Shown here piece by piece: positions 1-10,159 of a DNA stretch of 64,000 nucleotides. The translations under genes and the position numbers were made by a program. This DNA comes from Amia ocellicauda (taxonomy: Eukaryota; Chordata; Actinopteri; Amiiformes; Amiidae), in contig NC_089852.1 in the NCBI RefSeq assembly GCF_036373705.1, positions 32,005,707 to 32,069,706 of the forward strand, read 5' to 3'. The notes under the pieces are model-generated. The model was not told the DNA's origin, searched no databases, and saw only the letters and a list, made by a program, of their open reading frames with translations. Positions within the stretch are counted from its first letter, which is position 1. Each line of letters starts with the position of its first letter.

Positions 1-165
1 TCTTCTTCCCCAATAATAAGGGTGAATATACTCACATATATTATTCTATATAGGAGTTGCTGCAAAGAGGGAATACATCCGTGATTCTTAAGCTGAACTA
101 CAGTGCTTAGCTTTTTATAGCTCCTTCAGGAGGGAGGCTACTGAGAAACAATCCTTTGAGACTGT
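1..165 (-). promoter_or_regulatory. Promoter and noncoding exon 1 of an OR gene beyond the left edge
   Basis: Read on the minus strand, this stretch carries CTCCTGAAGGAG, a TATA box (CTATAAAAAG, 111-120), about 60 nt of leader, and a splice donor ATAT|GTGAGTAT with the intron starting at 35. The same block precedes every intact OR in the window; the closest copy is OR2's at 22250-22440. The coding exon should lie left of position 1. Exon limits are inferred from the shared layout. Confidence 0.7.
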
Positions 166-683
166 GGCACTGTGGTAATTGCTAATGAGTCCAAATTAGA
201 AAGCATTTTTAAAAATAATATGTAAAAAACCAACCAGTTTTCTTTTTCCAGAGGATGTGTGTATAAAACTGTAAAATGTTCGTGATAAAGCAATATGTCT
301 TTTAAGTGAAAGGGAGACATTTACTACCTAGCTCCACTCTGCGCTAAAGACTGTCCTCATTACGCAGCACACTCATTGGCTTTTAGCATTGATAATATTG
401 ACTTTTGGTAGCTCCCAAATCATTATTTTATTATAAAAAAAAAAAATTTATTATAAAAAAAAAAAAAAAAAAAAAAGATAAATCATATCTTATAAACGTT
501 TATTCATAATTCATACATGGGATTATTAATGGTTCCTAACTGTTTTATAAACTATTAACCAATCATTTATTCATTATACCAGAATATGATGTGTTACAGT
601 TCAAAGCTTAGAAAAAGAGTATAAAAAAATAAAAAAAGTGGATTGTGCAAAGTGATTTTATTTGTGGAACATGGAATATAGTT
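166..683. repeat. Duplicated OR upstream flank
   Basis: This segment matches 22380-22905 upstream of OR2 almost throughout, including its A-rich tract. It is noncoding and looks like part of the tandemly duplicated OR unit. The match stops at GTT (681-683), where DIRS-type sequence begins. Confidence 0.65.
434..476. repeat. A-rich low-complexity tract
   Basis: Two runs of A separated by a short TTTATTAT spacer. A shorter A run sits at the matching place at about 22710. Confidence 0.9.
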
Positions 684-886
684 ATCTTTCAAGTCGGAAG
701 CACTGCCCAAGGGGGAGGGGGTTTCTGCGCACTGCCGTAGGAACCTGATCAAAACGTCACTCTATCAAAGCTGTCATTGGCCCCTGCGCTCGTCACTCAG
801 AACAGGTCCCTTCCCACTTCCTGTTCCATAAAACGTGACATCAGCTCAGGTTCGTTCTCTGTTGCCACTTCGCCTGGACCGAGAAC

Positions 887-1821
887 GTAAGCTCTCTGTG
901 TCTTGTCTGTGCATTAGACCATATTATTATTGTTTTACAATAATTATTATTGCTATTTGGTTGGTTGACTGTGCTGTCACCAACATTTATTTTCTATGTC
1001 TATTCGTACTATTTGTAAGAGAATTTGGAATGCTTGGTTTTTCAGTCAATCTAAATAAATAGTTGAACTGAAAACTCATAGGTCAATTGGTTTCTCTTTT
1101 AAGATTCTTTTTAGAGGAAAGATGCGGTCAAGTCACAGATGTGCAATAATCATTTATTTTGAAAAAAATAGGAAACTAATATCATTAAATTATATTTCTG
1201 AAAATAAGTATTATTAAGCTTCTGCTGGATTACAGTAAGAAACAGATAATACCCATTTTCTTCTTTCTCCTCACAGTACAGCTTATAGGCCAGTCTGGTC
1301 AGGCAGGAAGCGGTGTGTCTCTCTCTGTCTCTCCTCTCCAGCTCTGTCTTGTGTCTCGTTGCAGGATGAAGAATTTAAGAGAACTCAAATTCTCTTTGTT
1401 TTCCCTTTTATAAGGTTTCCTTCCAACCAATAGCATTTTGCCACCACCATGACTTGGGTGCCTTATGCTAAAGTGATTTAGAAGTGGGGGTCATTTTGAA
1501 TTTGGCTAGGAGCCAATCAGAGGACAGGTCCCTTTTCGGTCTCTGGTCATAAAGATAGGGTTACCAGGGCTACCAGGGGCTACCAGGGAACTTAGATAAA
1601 AGGGAGGAGGTCTGTTTCCTCTACCAAACCAGATGGTATAGAATTTCCCATAGAAAAATACATTCTAACAAATAATATCTTATATATTAGTCATTATTAT
1701 TGATTGCTAATCCGACTCTGTTCAGATTCGGCTACAAATAGCACACTTTAAAAATAATAATTGTGTTTATATAGTGCCTTATAAATTCCGACTGCTTGCT
1801 GTGTTGTTTTTTTCTCCACAG
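887..1821 (+). other. Possible spliceosomal intron in the DIRS leader
   Basis: A donor-like GAGAAC|GTAAGC (887) follows the promoter-like terminal repeat. A strong acceptor with a long pyrimidine run, TTTTTTTCTCCACAG|CAGG, ends at 1821, just before the gag-like region. The LTR-like insertion lies inside. Some animal DIRS elements are known to contain introns; splicing here is inference. Confidence 0.4.
1185..1678 (-). mobile_element. Retroviral LTR-like repeat, copy 1
   Basis: It matches 59085-59415 over most of its length. Shared stretches include ACTGAAAATAAGTA-type sequence at the left, the AGCCAATCAGAGGACAGGT block in the middle and ATAGAAAAATACATTCTAACA at the right. Copy 2 lies beside retroviral pol and env remains on the minus strand, which gives the orientation. 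No internal viral sequence accompanies this copy, so it may be a solo LTR. Ends are approximate. Confidence 0.55.
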
Positions 1822-2696
1822 CAGGAGCGTTACCAAAGGCAGTCAAATCCGAGGCCAGGCCACCCTGAACCTCGGTATATTATAAGAGATCTCGCCCGCG
1901 TGAGGTACTCCACCGGCTTGCGCCCACACTACAGCCCCCAGCTGCGGCTGTAAGAGATCTCGCTCTCTTAGTATGCTGAGAATGAGCACTGCTAGCCCTC
2001 CCAGTCCATGCATGGGTGCCTCAGTTTTAGATCCAGCTACGGTTAATGGTCTACTACCCTCGGCCCCCGCGGACCCCAGACTCCGCGTCACCCGGTGTCC
2101 CCGGAAACCCTGGCACACACGATGTGGTTAAGCCTACGGGTCTACGCGGCGCTTGTATCCAGCACCTGGTGCTTGGTATACACAGTGTATACACAGCGCA
2201 GGCAGCGCAACAGCGCCCCAACCACACCATGACACTCCACCGTCGTTTCACACCACGCCGGTGGACACTGAGGGGAGTCTGTCTGCCCCATCCCAGGACG
2301 AGGGCAGTGGACGGGCCACCTGGGAGGAGGACCGCCTGTCTTTGAGTCCTCACGAGGATTCAGAGTTGGAGGTGGAGCTCATGTAGGAGGAGTTGGTCAC
2401 TCCCACCCATCCTCCTCCATTGAGCGTGCTCCTAATTGACAGGACAGGGAGTTCCGGGTGGTCATCCAGATGGCTGTGGAGTCTCGGACCCTTCCCCACC
2501 ACGCTCCAGGTTTGAGAGGGGTCAGTGCGTGCAGTTTCCCACATGGGTCCTCCCACTGCTGCCTGACCTCCTAGAGGAGCTGAGAGCTACCTGGGACCAT
2601 CCGGCAACAGCCCCCGCCCTAATCAGGAGAGGGGAGGCTTATGCCAGGACCCAGGGCGTTTCTCTGCTTTGCAGGGGCATCGCTAGGCTTCAGGTT
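1822..2696 (+). pseudogene. DIRS gag-like region, decayed
   Basis: The clearest part is the frame at 2436-2690, where LPLLPDLLEELRATWDHPA resembles the short conserved stretch of fish DIRS gag proteins (leucine-rich, then ELxxxWxxP). Upstream, 1822-2430 is GC-rich like coding sequence, but frames are interrupted and no single start can be chosen. The frame ends where the 2697-2895 insert begins. Confidence 0.5.
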
Positions 2697-2895
2697 TTAA
2701 CCGGGCTTGAGCCCGGTCACCGGGGGTTTGACGGCGATTTCTCCCATAAGACCGGGGGTCTGACAGTGTTTTCGTATTATGTTTTTGCACATCAATATAA
2801 TATAAGCGCGCAGAAATGCCGTTATGGGAAATAATCTGAATTGGATAAAAAGACCCAGGGCTATTATTAAGAAGCCCGGAAGCCCGGGTCTAACG
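2697..2895. mobile_element. Short inverted-repeat insert inside the DIRS element
   Basis: About 200 bp of AT-rich sequence separates the gag-like and RT regions. It is bounded by GC-rich, roughly inverted ends (ACCGGGCTTGAGCCCGG on the left, AAGCCCGGAAGCCCGGGT on the right). This fits a small MITE, but no clear target duplication was seen. Confidence 0.35.
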
Positions 2896-4135
2896 ACAAA
2901 GATGCCGCTTTGCCTTCGAGGGCCGAGTGTTCGAGTTTGCTGTTCTCCACTAGCCCCACGCACTTTTTCCAAGTGCATGGACATTATGTTAGCCCCCTTG
3001 CGTTGTCAGGGGGTCTGTGTCCTCAACTATCTAGATGACTGGCTGGTTTGTTCTCACTCGAGGGAGCAGGTTCAGGAACACACGAACCTGATTTTAGGCC
3101 GCCTCTCCGAATTGGGCCTTTGGGTCAATCAAGAGAAGAGCTGCCTGACGCCAACTCAGCAGGCACAGTTCCTCGGACTAAATCTCGATTCCGTTGCCAT
3201 GCTCGCCACGCTGGCACCAGAGAGAGTTGCCTCCATACGCACGTGTCTCTCCCTCTTCCGACTGAGAGCTTGTATCAGGGTGTCCCTTTGCCAGAGGCTG
3301 TTGGGCCTCCAAGCGGCTGCATCACAGACCCTCCCCCTCGGCCTCCTTCAGTTGAGGCCACTGCAGTGGTGGTTCAGTTCTCTCAGAATGCATCCTCGCC
3401 GCAATCGAGCACGCCAAGTCACAGGCACTCCTGCGTGCTGGAAGGCGCTCTGTTGGTGGTGGAGCCCTCACAATTTAACCCTCGGTGTGCCCCTGGGGCC
3501 AGTCTACCACCAAGCAGTTATGATGACAGACGCCTCCAAGCAGGGTTGGGGAGTAGTCTGTGGCGGAGTCTGAGGCAGGTGGATGGAGCCAGCACGGGCC
3601 TGCTATATCAACATCCTGGAATTACAAGCCGTACTCCTTGGACTGTCTCATTTCCTGCTGGTCCTGCGGGACAGACATGTGCTGGTTCAGACGGAAAACA
3701 CAGCGGTGGTCGCCTATATCAACAGGCAAGGTGGTCTCCGGTCGCACAGACTGTACTGTCTAGCGCACCGTCTGCTTCTGTGGGCACAGCCACGGTTCCG
3801 CTCCATCAGAGCAGTTCACCTCCAAGGCCTGGCCAACATGCCGGCGGACTTCCTCTATCAGGGAGGCACGCCGGTCACGGAATGGCGCCTCCACCCGTCT
3901 GTGATACAGCAACTGTGGAGCTGGTTCAGCAGAGCGGACGTGGATCTCTTTGCCTTGGCAGAGTCCACACACTTCCCACTATGGTTCTCCGTCCAAGACC
4001 ACTCAGGAATCCTAGGGATCGAAGCGCTAGCCCACATGTGGCCTCGCTGTCGCCTTTACGTGTTCCCACCATTCCCCCTTCTCCCGGTGGTCCTGAAGAA
4101 GGTCTTTTTCCACTCCTCCAGAATTCACAACTGAA
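2896..4135 (+). pseudogene. DIRS reverse transcriptase and RNase H, frameshifted
   Basis: The RT part begins with an FAFEGRVFEF-like strand at 2900, then a small deletion, then LAPRTFSKCMD and the catalytic NYLDDWLV (about 3025). YLDDWLV rather than YVDD is typical of DIRS. RNase H follows in another frame: MMTDASKQGWGVVCGG (about 3520), then INILELQAVLLGL and TENTAVVAYINRQGGLRS. The end, DLFALAES..PLWFSVQDH, is the usual DIRS RNase H/linker. At least two frame changes are present, so no full-length protein can be made. Sequence identity to the family is lost after 4135. Confidence 0.85.
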
Positions 4136-4176
4136 TCCTCACCTCTGTTTACCCATCTGGGCATCAGGACCTGACA
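4111..4176. repeat. 66-bp motif shared with 23859-23922
   Basis: From CACTCCTCC to ACCTGACA this is nearly identical to a segment at 23.9 kb next to a truncated Tc1. It overlaps the last DIRS codons. It reads like the 3' end of an LTR or leader, and its parent element is not recognised. Confidence 0.5.
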
Positions 4177-4559
4177 ATATGTCAGGTTATGGTATCTGTT
4201 ATTTTAAATACTGTATTTAAATACTGTGAGGAATATTTTGATTTTGAATTCCAAATGTAAACTCTAATATATTAGATAATTACTAAAAAAAAGATAACTC
4301 TCAGTACATGAAACTGTGGAGGACAGAGGAGCCTGACTAAACCTGCATGCAGTCAGAATGCCATTTTTGCTTCTGTTTTATGCAGGCAGGGGGAAAAAAA
4401 TCTGTCCTTTCATCAACCTAAATAAACACAACGTAATAAGTCTTTTGTCTTTTTTCACTGCCAATTTTGAACCACGTGACACTATATAATAAGGTGATGA
4501 AAATGAAATATACAAAGAAAAGCCTGGAGTCTTTGTAGATAAGAGAATGCTTATTTTTG
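4177..4559. other. AT-rich interval with no recognised feature
   Basis: No coding frame or repeat was recognised here apart from short A runs. It lies between the DIRS remnant and the conserved OR downstream block. Confidence 0.5.
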
Positions 4560-4965
4560 TCAACAACATAATTTATTTGACTTTAAAGTCAACTGTTTTA
4601 CAAATTGAAGAAACCAATTACATAAAATACATGGCTGAGTTTTAAAATTGACATTCATTTGAGCATCTGACACCATTCCCTCCTCAGCACAGTGGAATGT
4701 GTGTTTAGGACAAACCCAGAGCAACTGGGTAGACATCAGATCAAGATTCAGAGATGGGAAAGTGACCAGTAAATTCTCAGTCTTGAGTGATTGTTTCAGT
4801 TTATTGTGATGGTTGAGATGTGAATATAATCAAGCAGTACAGCAGTGAGCAAAAGCTAAATGTATACAGGTAGAAATCCAGTCAAATGCTTGTTGCAGCC
4901 TCTGTATGAACACGTAATACTCCATTATAATTGTATTTATTTTATACAATAGCAATTAAATCTAT
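4560..4965. repeat. Conserved OR downstream block, copy near OR1
   Basis: Noncoding sequence (for example CCATTCCCTCCTCAGCACAG and GTGAATATAATCAAGC) that recurs at 48240-48581 and, diverged, at 30165-30400. It sits downstream of OR1 in the gene's own direction. It is best read as part of the tandemly duplicated OR unit. Confidence 0.6.
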
Positions 4966-5009
4966 TGAAAAACAGTCAGTAATATGTTTTCCCCTATATG
5001 ATATACATG

Positions 5010-5010
<1 letters not shown>

Positions 5011-5064
<54 letters not shown>
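5011..5064. repeat. (TA)n microsatellite
   Basis: An uninterrupted TA dinucleotide run just downstream of OR1. Confidence 0.98.
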
Positions 5065-5070
<6 letters not shown>

Positions 5071-5156
5071 GTAAAATATACTTATTTACATATTCTGAGA
5101 GCAAATGAAAGAAGTAAGTCAGATTCAGATGTTCCTAATACTTGGTGTCTATAATT

Positions 5157-6089
5157 TCAGAATATGTAGCCTACATCTCTGCTGAACACCCTTATAACTC
5201 GCCTGCGAATCTGACTCAGTTTCAAGCCGTATATGAGGGGATTTAAAAGTGGAGGGATGACTAGAAATTCCACTGCCAGGAAATTGCGAAGACCCTGTGG
5301 GATGTTCTTTGAACCATATCGACTGTACATTACATCAAACACTGTGCTGAATGTGAAGCCGATTAAAGATATCAAATGTGGCAAACAGGTCTGCATGAAT
5401 TTATTCATTTCTTCACTCGACTTTACACAAGCCCTAATAATGTGGATATATGAATATAGAATAAAAAGAGCTTCAGAAAGATGAATAAGTATTACAATGT
5501 AACTATAGACACTGTTAATAGTTGTGTCTACACAAGACAGCTTTACAATTGACCAGTTATCACAGTACAGTTTGTCAATTTGAGATCCACAGAGAGGAAG
5601 TCTGATATTTAATAACATCCCAATTGTTGATTCACAGAAAGGAAGACTCCAAGATATCAACAGAAACTTACTGATAGTTAGAGATGTCATGATCGAATGG
5701 TATTGTAAAGGTTTGCAAATTGCAACATACCTGTCATAAGCCATCACTGTTAAAATGGTAAGTTCACACAGAACAGAAGTGTAGATCACATATGCTTGAA
5801 TCAAACATCCAGCGTATGAGATCACATGAGAGTCAGAGAGGAAGTCCAACAGGAGTTTAGGATACAGACCAGCAGTTCCATACAGTCCATTGACACAGAG
5901 GTTACAGAGGAAGATGTACATAGGCTCATGGAGGGTTTTCTCAATGATGATTGTAATGATCAGTGTCATACTGAGAAAAATTATCAATAGATGAATGAGA
6001 AGTGTGAAAGTAAAAATCATGTATTTATAAGATGCCGTCTCATTTAATCCATGCAGTGTGAATACTGTAACACTGGATGAGTTCTGCAT
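5157..6089 (-). CDS. Olfactory receptor 1, delta-like fish family
   Basis: A 310-residue seven-transmembrane odorant receptor for the plasma membrane of olfactory cilia, expected to signal through Golf. Seen in the frame: N-terminal NSS glycosylation site; HEPMYIFLCNLCVNGLYG (TM2); MAYDRYVAICKPLQYH at the end of TM3; the extracellular-loop-2 cysteine set around LPLCG; KFMQTCLPH before TM6; and LNPLIYGLKLSQIRRRV for TM7 and helix 8. The start is the ATG of MQNSSS: the frame is open 10 codons further to a TTG, which is not a usual animal start. The TM1 asparagine present in the other copies (NLTL or NMTL) is serine here (SMTL). The first ~55 residues resemble OR3/OR4 and the rest OR2, so the gene looks mosaic. 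The coding exon follows a noncoding exon and a ~187 bp intron. Confidence 0.95.
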   Translation of the reverse strand: MQNSSSVTVFTLHGLNETASYKYMIFTFTLLIHLLIIFLSMTLIITIIIEKTLHEPMYIFLCNLCVNGLYGTAGLYPKLLLDFLSDSHVISYAGCLIQAYVIYTSVLCELTILTVMAYDRYVAICKPLQYHSIMTSLTISKFLLISWSLPFCESTIGMLLNIRLPLCGSQIDKLYCDNWSIVKLSCVDTTINSVYSYIVILIHLSEALFILYSYIHIIRACVKSSEEMNKFMQTCLPHLISLIGFTFSTVFDVMYSRYGSKNIPQGLRNFLAVEFLVIPPLLNPLIYGLKLSQIRRRVIRVFSRDVGYIF

Positions 6090-6130
6090 TGCAGAAAGGG
6101 ATGTTTCTGGAATATACAAATCAACTTGTA

Positions 6131-6490
6131 CCTAAAGAAGCAAATAGTACCAATAAGTCCCGCCATACTTAAGTAGAAGATCAATTAAGTGGAAATATAA
6201 TAAGAATAATACAGTTATAATATAACAAGCACCATAATGAACCATACTGCTTAACTCTGTTTTCCTGATGTTTCTATAGATTTTCTTCTTTACTGACAGG
6301 AATGATGAAAATACTCACAGACGTTAATTTGTGAAAGGGTTGCTGCAGAGAGAGCATGAGTCCCTGTTCCTTAGTCTGCACTTCAGTGTTACGTTTTATA
6401 TATAGAGCTCCTTCAGGAGGCAGGCTACTAAGATTTGCAGCCTGAAAACAGACCTTTGAGACTGTGACTGCAATATTTGGTTAATTAGCC
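6131..6490 (-). promoter_or_regulatory. OR1 promoter, noncoding exon 1 and intron
   Basis: On the minus strand, in order: TAATTA (6482-6487), palindrome CTCCTGAAGGAG (6408-6419), TATA box TATATATAAA (6395-6404), leader exon to about 6319, donor TCT|GTGAGTAT (intron from 6318), and acceptor TTTGCTTCTTTAG (exon 2 from 6131). The same elements recur with the other intact ORs. TAATTA is the kind of homeodomain site (Lhx2/Emx2) known in OR promoters; its use here is inferred. Confidence 0.75.
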
Positions 6491-6639
6491 AGAGTTTGAA
6501 AACATTACAAATAAGCAGTTTCCCCCCACACACACACACAAAATGGTGTGTATTTGAAATGTACAGTAGGTACAACAGTGCCAGGTTTGTGTCTAAGACA
6601 ATATGCCTTTTGAACATTTATGACCCCAAAAATGCTCTG

Positions 6640-6950
6640 TAGATCCATACGATAGGAAGCCAACTTGCATTTGAGTAATGTAATTTACAGTGTTTAGGTC
6701 TACAGCATTTCATATAATTGACCAAACCGCCAATCACAAGAGAAGACAGTGCTTTATAGCTGGTTTGCATTAGGTACTGTAGAATGAACACAAAAGCCAC
6801 AATCTAGTGTTGGAATTCTAGCATGTAAGTGACATTTGGGTCAAAGTTAAGAAAAAGACCATAAAAGCAAGCAGAAAAAAACCCAAGTCTGCAGAGTGAT
6901 TTCAAGTGTGTAACATGGAATACAGTTTTAATGATGGAAAGACAAAAAAA
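6640..6950. repeat. Conserved far-upstream OR block
   Basis: Noncoding sequence that recurs at 29395-29615 (with stretches such as CTAGTGTTGGAATTCTA and ATAGCTGGTTTGCATTAGG) and, truncated, at 51860-51942. It is part of the duplicated OR unit. Confidence 0.6.
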
Positions 6951-7117
6951 ACCTGAGATTTAGGGTTTTATAACTAGGGGCAGGATTAAATGAAAAATGG
7001 TGCAAAAGGTTCCAAAAGTTCGGAGAAGGGAATCTCGCAGCTCAGCTCCTCGCTGAATTAAATCTAAAATATGAGGACCTGTGAATGGGGAGGAGATATG
7101 TTTTGCTGGTGTGGCTT

Positions 7118-7905
7118 CCAAGGTAGGTGGGCAACGTGAGAGGCACCATGATCCAATCACTGGAAACTGGAGGGCGGAAAAGCAAGACAGTCCTGCGAGA
7201 ACAGCAATGGATCAATGAAGCATATAAACACAGTGATCTGATGTTCCATGCTGTAAATCCACAGCATTAATCTCCCCGCTGACACAAAACTACACTACCG
7301 GTCAAAGGTTTTAGAACATCTCCAGTTTTTATTGAAATATACGCAGAGTAATGCCTCAGTGTACTCTGAAATTAAAGCACAGAACAAATAAACAGTTGGA
7401 GATAAAAAAGAATCTGTTGAACCCTTCTTGGAAATAATTGGAAAAGTTGTTGAGCTAAAGCAAATAGAAACTTTATTAACAAGCTAGATTGGAAGCACCA
7501 TGTCAGGGAATTCCTTCAGTGAGAACTTAGTTTTTTACAATCATGAATTAAGCTTTATAAGAAAATGACGTAGAATGTTGTGGCCGTTCATCCAATCAAA
7601 AGGTGCAAGCCCGAGTCCGTTTACTATCTGTCTTCCCAGGGGGAGATGTGGGATCCAGAGAGAGGTGCCTTTCTTTGATCTATGCCAGAGGACTGGTCCC
7701 ACGGTCATTTTTTACAACTGTCCCTCAATCATTAACAAAACATTTCCTGCCAATCTGGGGAAGCAATTAAGTCCACACACAGACTTTTAATAGACAAACA
7801 GCTGTGGGCTATCTCTGTTTGGGTGTTCCTCTTATCATAATAAACAGAAGTCAATGTGGAGAGGGGAATGTCTAGAGGGTATGTCCTGAACAACTGCCTT
7901 AGTAG
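7118..7905. repeat. Interspersed repeat, copy 1 (matches 25018-25535)
   Basis: Both copies share GAGAGGCACCATGA, GCAAGACAGTCCTGCGAGAA, GAAACTTTATTAACAAGC, AAATGACGTAGAATG and the GGGCTATCTCTGTTTGGGTG end. Copy 1 is split by the Tc1 fragment at 7291-7472. The last ~80 bp also appear at 43885-43965 next to DIRS remains. It could be an LTR or a DIRS-linked segment; I cannot name the family. Confidence 0.6.
7291..7472. mobile_element. Tc1/mariner end fragment
   Basis: It starts with TACACTACCGGTCAAAGG followed by TTTTAGAACA, the start of a common fish Tc1 terminal repeat. Only about 180 bp is present and no opposite terminus is seen. Confidence 0.65.
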
Positions 7906-8236
7906 CTGTCGCTGGCTCAATAAATCTATTTTGATTGGTCAACATACTATTATTAATAAAAAAAATTATAGTCTCTTCAGAATAATTTTGTTTAAAAAAA
8001 TGTAACCCCTTAAGCTGACAAACCCCTCTGGTACCCTTATCCTGGCACTAAATCCATGTGCTTCTCTTAAATCCCATGTGTACTCTACACTGTTGTGTTG
8101 TTTGCCAATTGTTTGGTATTCCATGAAAGCTGAGACTGTCAGCTTTCTAATAATGTGAAGCATTCTCTGATGTGAAAAATTCTGAAAAGGGGGTTGGGGG
8201 GATACTTGGTCTGAGTAGGAAAAAAAATCTCAGAAA
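7906..8236. other. Interval with no recognised feature
   Basis: AT-rich sequence without a convincing coding frame or repeat, between the interspersed repeat and the solo LTR. Confidence 0.4.
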
Positions 8237-8240
8237 ATAT

Positions 8241-9839
8241 TGTATCGTAAGGTACACTTATAAATGTCAGTTAAAGAAGTGAATTTAAGTATCACCTTAT
8301 CAAGAATCCTAGAATCTTGTAGTATTTCTGCAATAATTGGATGCAGACACCAATTCCAAAGATATAAATTCTCAAATTTATTAAAAACAAAGATAAAATG
8401 TACTGTAAATAGCTATTGAGTCTTAAGAAACTCGACCCTCAGAAACGAACAGGGCCCTGCTTTCCTCAAAGACTTTGTCTTCAAGTAACTACGGTGGAAA
8501 ACACTGCTTGCCAAGAAGACATCCTGTGAACACCCTTTGAGCCTTCAAACCAGTGGAAAATCTGTTTGGAAAAGACTCTATTTTCACAAAACCCCAACTT
8601 CCAGGAGCATTGATTGAAGTGGAAGTTATTGGACAAAGCCGAACCGGACTGCCTTTGTTCCAAACCACACGGACCTCATGCCATGTGTTTTTATCTGATC
8701 CCAAAGACAGTGAAATTGACACACATTAATAGACACTAGATTAGAGGTGGCCCTGCCTATCCTTAATCATTGAACAGTAATCAATTAGGGAGAATTGTGG
8801 TAACAAGAAATGATAGGATCTTCCTCGGCACCCAAACGTAAATGAGACTGATTATATATAACGAGAAGTTATTTGACATAAATACTAACCTGCATAGTTA
8901 GTTAATGTCCGACTAACAATAATAATGACAGACTCACCTTCATCTTACTAACCAGTATTGTAGTCAATGTGTTAGTAATTTTGTATAACGTTTTGTGTGT
9001 TATCATATGCGATTCCATGTTCTTTGATTTGGTCACAGAAGTGATTTGTCTTTGATTTGTTGATCTTGAGTGAATTTTAATTAGTTTTTTCCTTTTTGTA
9101 TAACTAGTGTAGTGCTACTGTAAATGACTGAACACTTCTGTATTACAGTCGACTTAGTCAATTGTCCAGCTGCATACACTCCACTGATAAGGTGCATACA
9201 GGCAGGCAGGCGCAGGTTCTGAAGTTCTTTACTTAGTAAAGTTCTTTAAAGAATTCTTCATAAGGCTCAATCTCCTTCTCCCACTTAAACTCTTCTGTTG
9301 CCGGCAAAGTCTTGGTTGGTTTCCGGTTCTGGTTCTGGCAACAGAGCTACAGGTTGAGCTGTGGCAGCGAGTTACCAGTTCAGGTGTGAGAGAGAGAAAA
9401 AGGTGCTGTGCGTTGCCTTTTATGCCTTCAGATCATAGGAGATTGGTTCTTGAGTTTGCAAGGTTGGATTTGTGCCAGCCCCCAGTCTCCTATTGGAGGG
9501 GGCTTGACTCATGCCTGATGCCAATCCATGCCATCTTTTGGAAATGCCGGTTTGCCTGGGTTCATAGCTCTGTTTCGGGATTTCGGCTCTCACCCGCTTC
9601 AAAGGGGTTTATGACCTCCACGCCATATTCCCTAGACATTTTCACAGCAGGGATTCCAAGCCATTTGGTCCATTCTAGGTGAGCTGACTCCCTAAACTAT
9701 CATTTTGACATAGAACAGTTCATGGGCCGATGAGCTCAGGAATTCTGGTAACACCTTCTGGGGAGTAGTCTTCTTTAGATCAAAGCTCCAGCTCAGGGCT
9801 ACAATGCTCTATCAAAATACACCCCCCCTTAACGCTACA
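8241..9839 (-). mobile_element. Full-length solo LTR, copy A, with inverted internal segment
   Basis: On the minus strand it starts TGTAGCGTTAAGG (9839) and ends CGATACA (8241), so it has TG..CA termini. It is flanked by identical 4-bp duplications ATAT (8237-8240 and 9840-9843). Outer parts match copy B (17980-19818): the head (9126-9839) and the tail (8241-8400) lie in minus orientation. The segment between them is in plus orientation, opposite to its orientation in copy B. Four-bp duplications fit a retroviral integrase. No internal viral genes are attached. Confidence 0.8.
8411..9115 (+). mobile_element. Segment M in LTR copy A, flanked by 10-bp direct repeats
   Basis: A 705-bp block starting AGCTATTGAGTC and ending GTGTAGTGC, bordered on both sides by TACTGTAAAT (8401-8410 and 9116-9125). 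The same block, about 240 bp longer, lies at 18706-19649 in copy B in the other orientation relative to the LTR. The direct repeats look like a target duplication, suggesting M is itself a mobile element. No long inverted repeats or coding frame were seen in it. Confidence 0.6.
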
Positions 9840-9944
9840 ATATTGACAATTATGACATATTCTGGAACCAGACAGTCTACTGATCAAAACAAGAGCATCC
9901 AAGTTTTTTGTAGAGAGCTCAAAATGTCAAAATGGAAAACGATA

Positions 9945-10145
9945 GGTTGCAAATGCAACCCCGGTTATCTGAAAAAGGAAGCACTGCCCAAGGGTTGCAA
10001 TGTCGCACGGGAGTCATAGGTTGCATTCACAACGTATCCTTATCTTTCAAGTCGGAAGCACTACCCAAGGGGGAAGGGTTACTGTATAACAAAACCATCG
10101 CAAGGGAGGAGGCAGCGAGCTGATAAGGGAGACTGCCCCGAGGCG
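9945..10145. mobile_element. DIRS-type terminal repeat fragments, two in tandem
   Basis: ATAGGTTGCAAATGCAACCC then GGTTATCTGAAAAAGG at 9945, followed by ATAGGTTGCATTCACAACG and TTATCTTTCAAGTCGGAAG from about 10017. After the second comes GGTTACTGTATAAC and GCAAGGGAGGAGGCAGCGAG, as at 42832. The same words occur at 684, 29615 and 42552. Confidence 0.6.
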
Positions 10146-10159
10146 TAATATGTCGGGAC

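Larger units (their letters stand above)
684..4135 (+). mobile_element. DIRS-type retrotransposon, truncated, with nested insertions
   Basis: In order on the plus strand: a terminal repeat (GTTATCTTTCAAGTCGGAAG) also found near 10040 and, diverged, at 42565; a leader; a possible intron; a gag-like region; then reverse transcriptase and RNase H of DIRS type. No tyrosine recombinase follows, so the 3' end is missing. A retroviral LTR-like repeat (1185-1678) and a ~200 bp insert (2697-2895) interrupt it. Known DIRS elements encode gag, RT/RNase H and a tyrosine recombinase between inverted terminal repeats. Confidence 0.75.

Noticed and set aside
2046-2386. Overlapping ORFs on both strands in the DIRS 5' region
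   Set aside because: GC-rich sequence gives long chance frames; only the frame leading to the gag-like motif was used.
3048-4220. 390-residue plus-strand ORF across the DIRS RT/RNase H
   Set aside because: It is out of frame with YLDDWLV and the RNase H motifs; its composition (Ser, Pro, Arg) suggests a shadow frame.
6090-6119. N-terminal extension of OR1 (and the same in OR3 at 33371-33400)
   Set aside because: The upstream start is TTG, not ATG, and the stretch lies directly after the splice acceptor; OR4 has no start there either. The common ATG gives 310 residues in all four genes.
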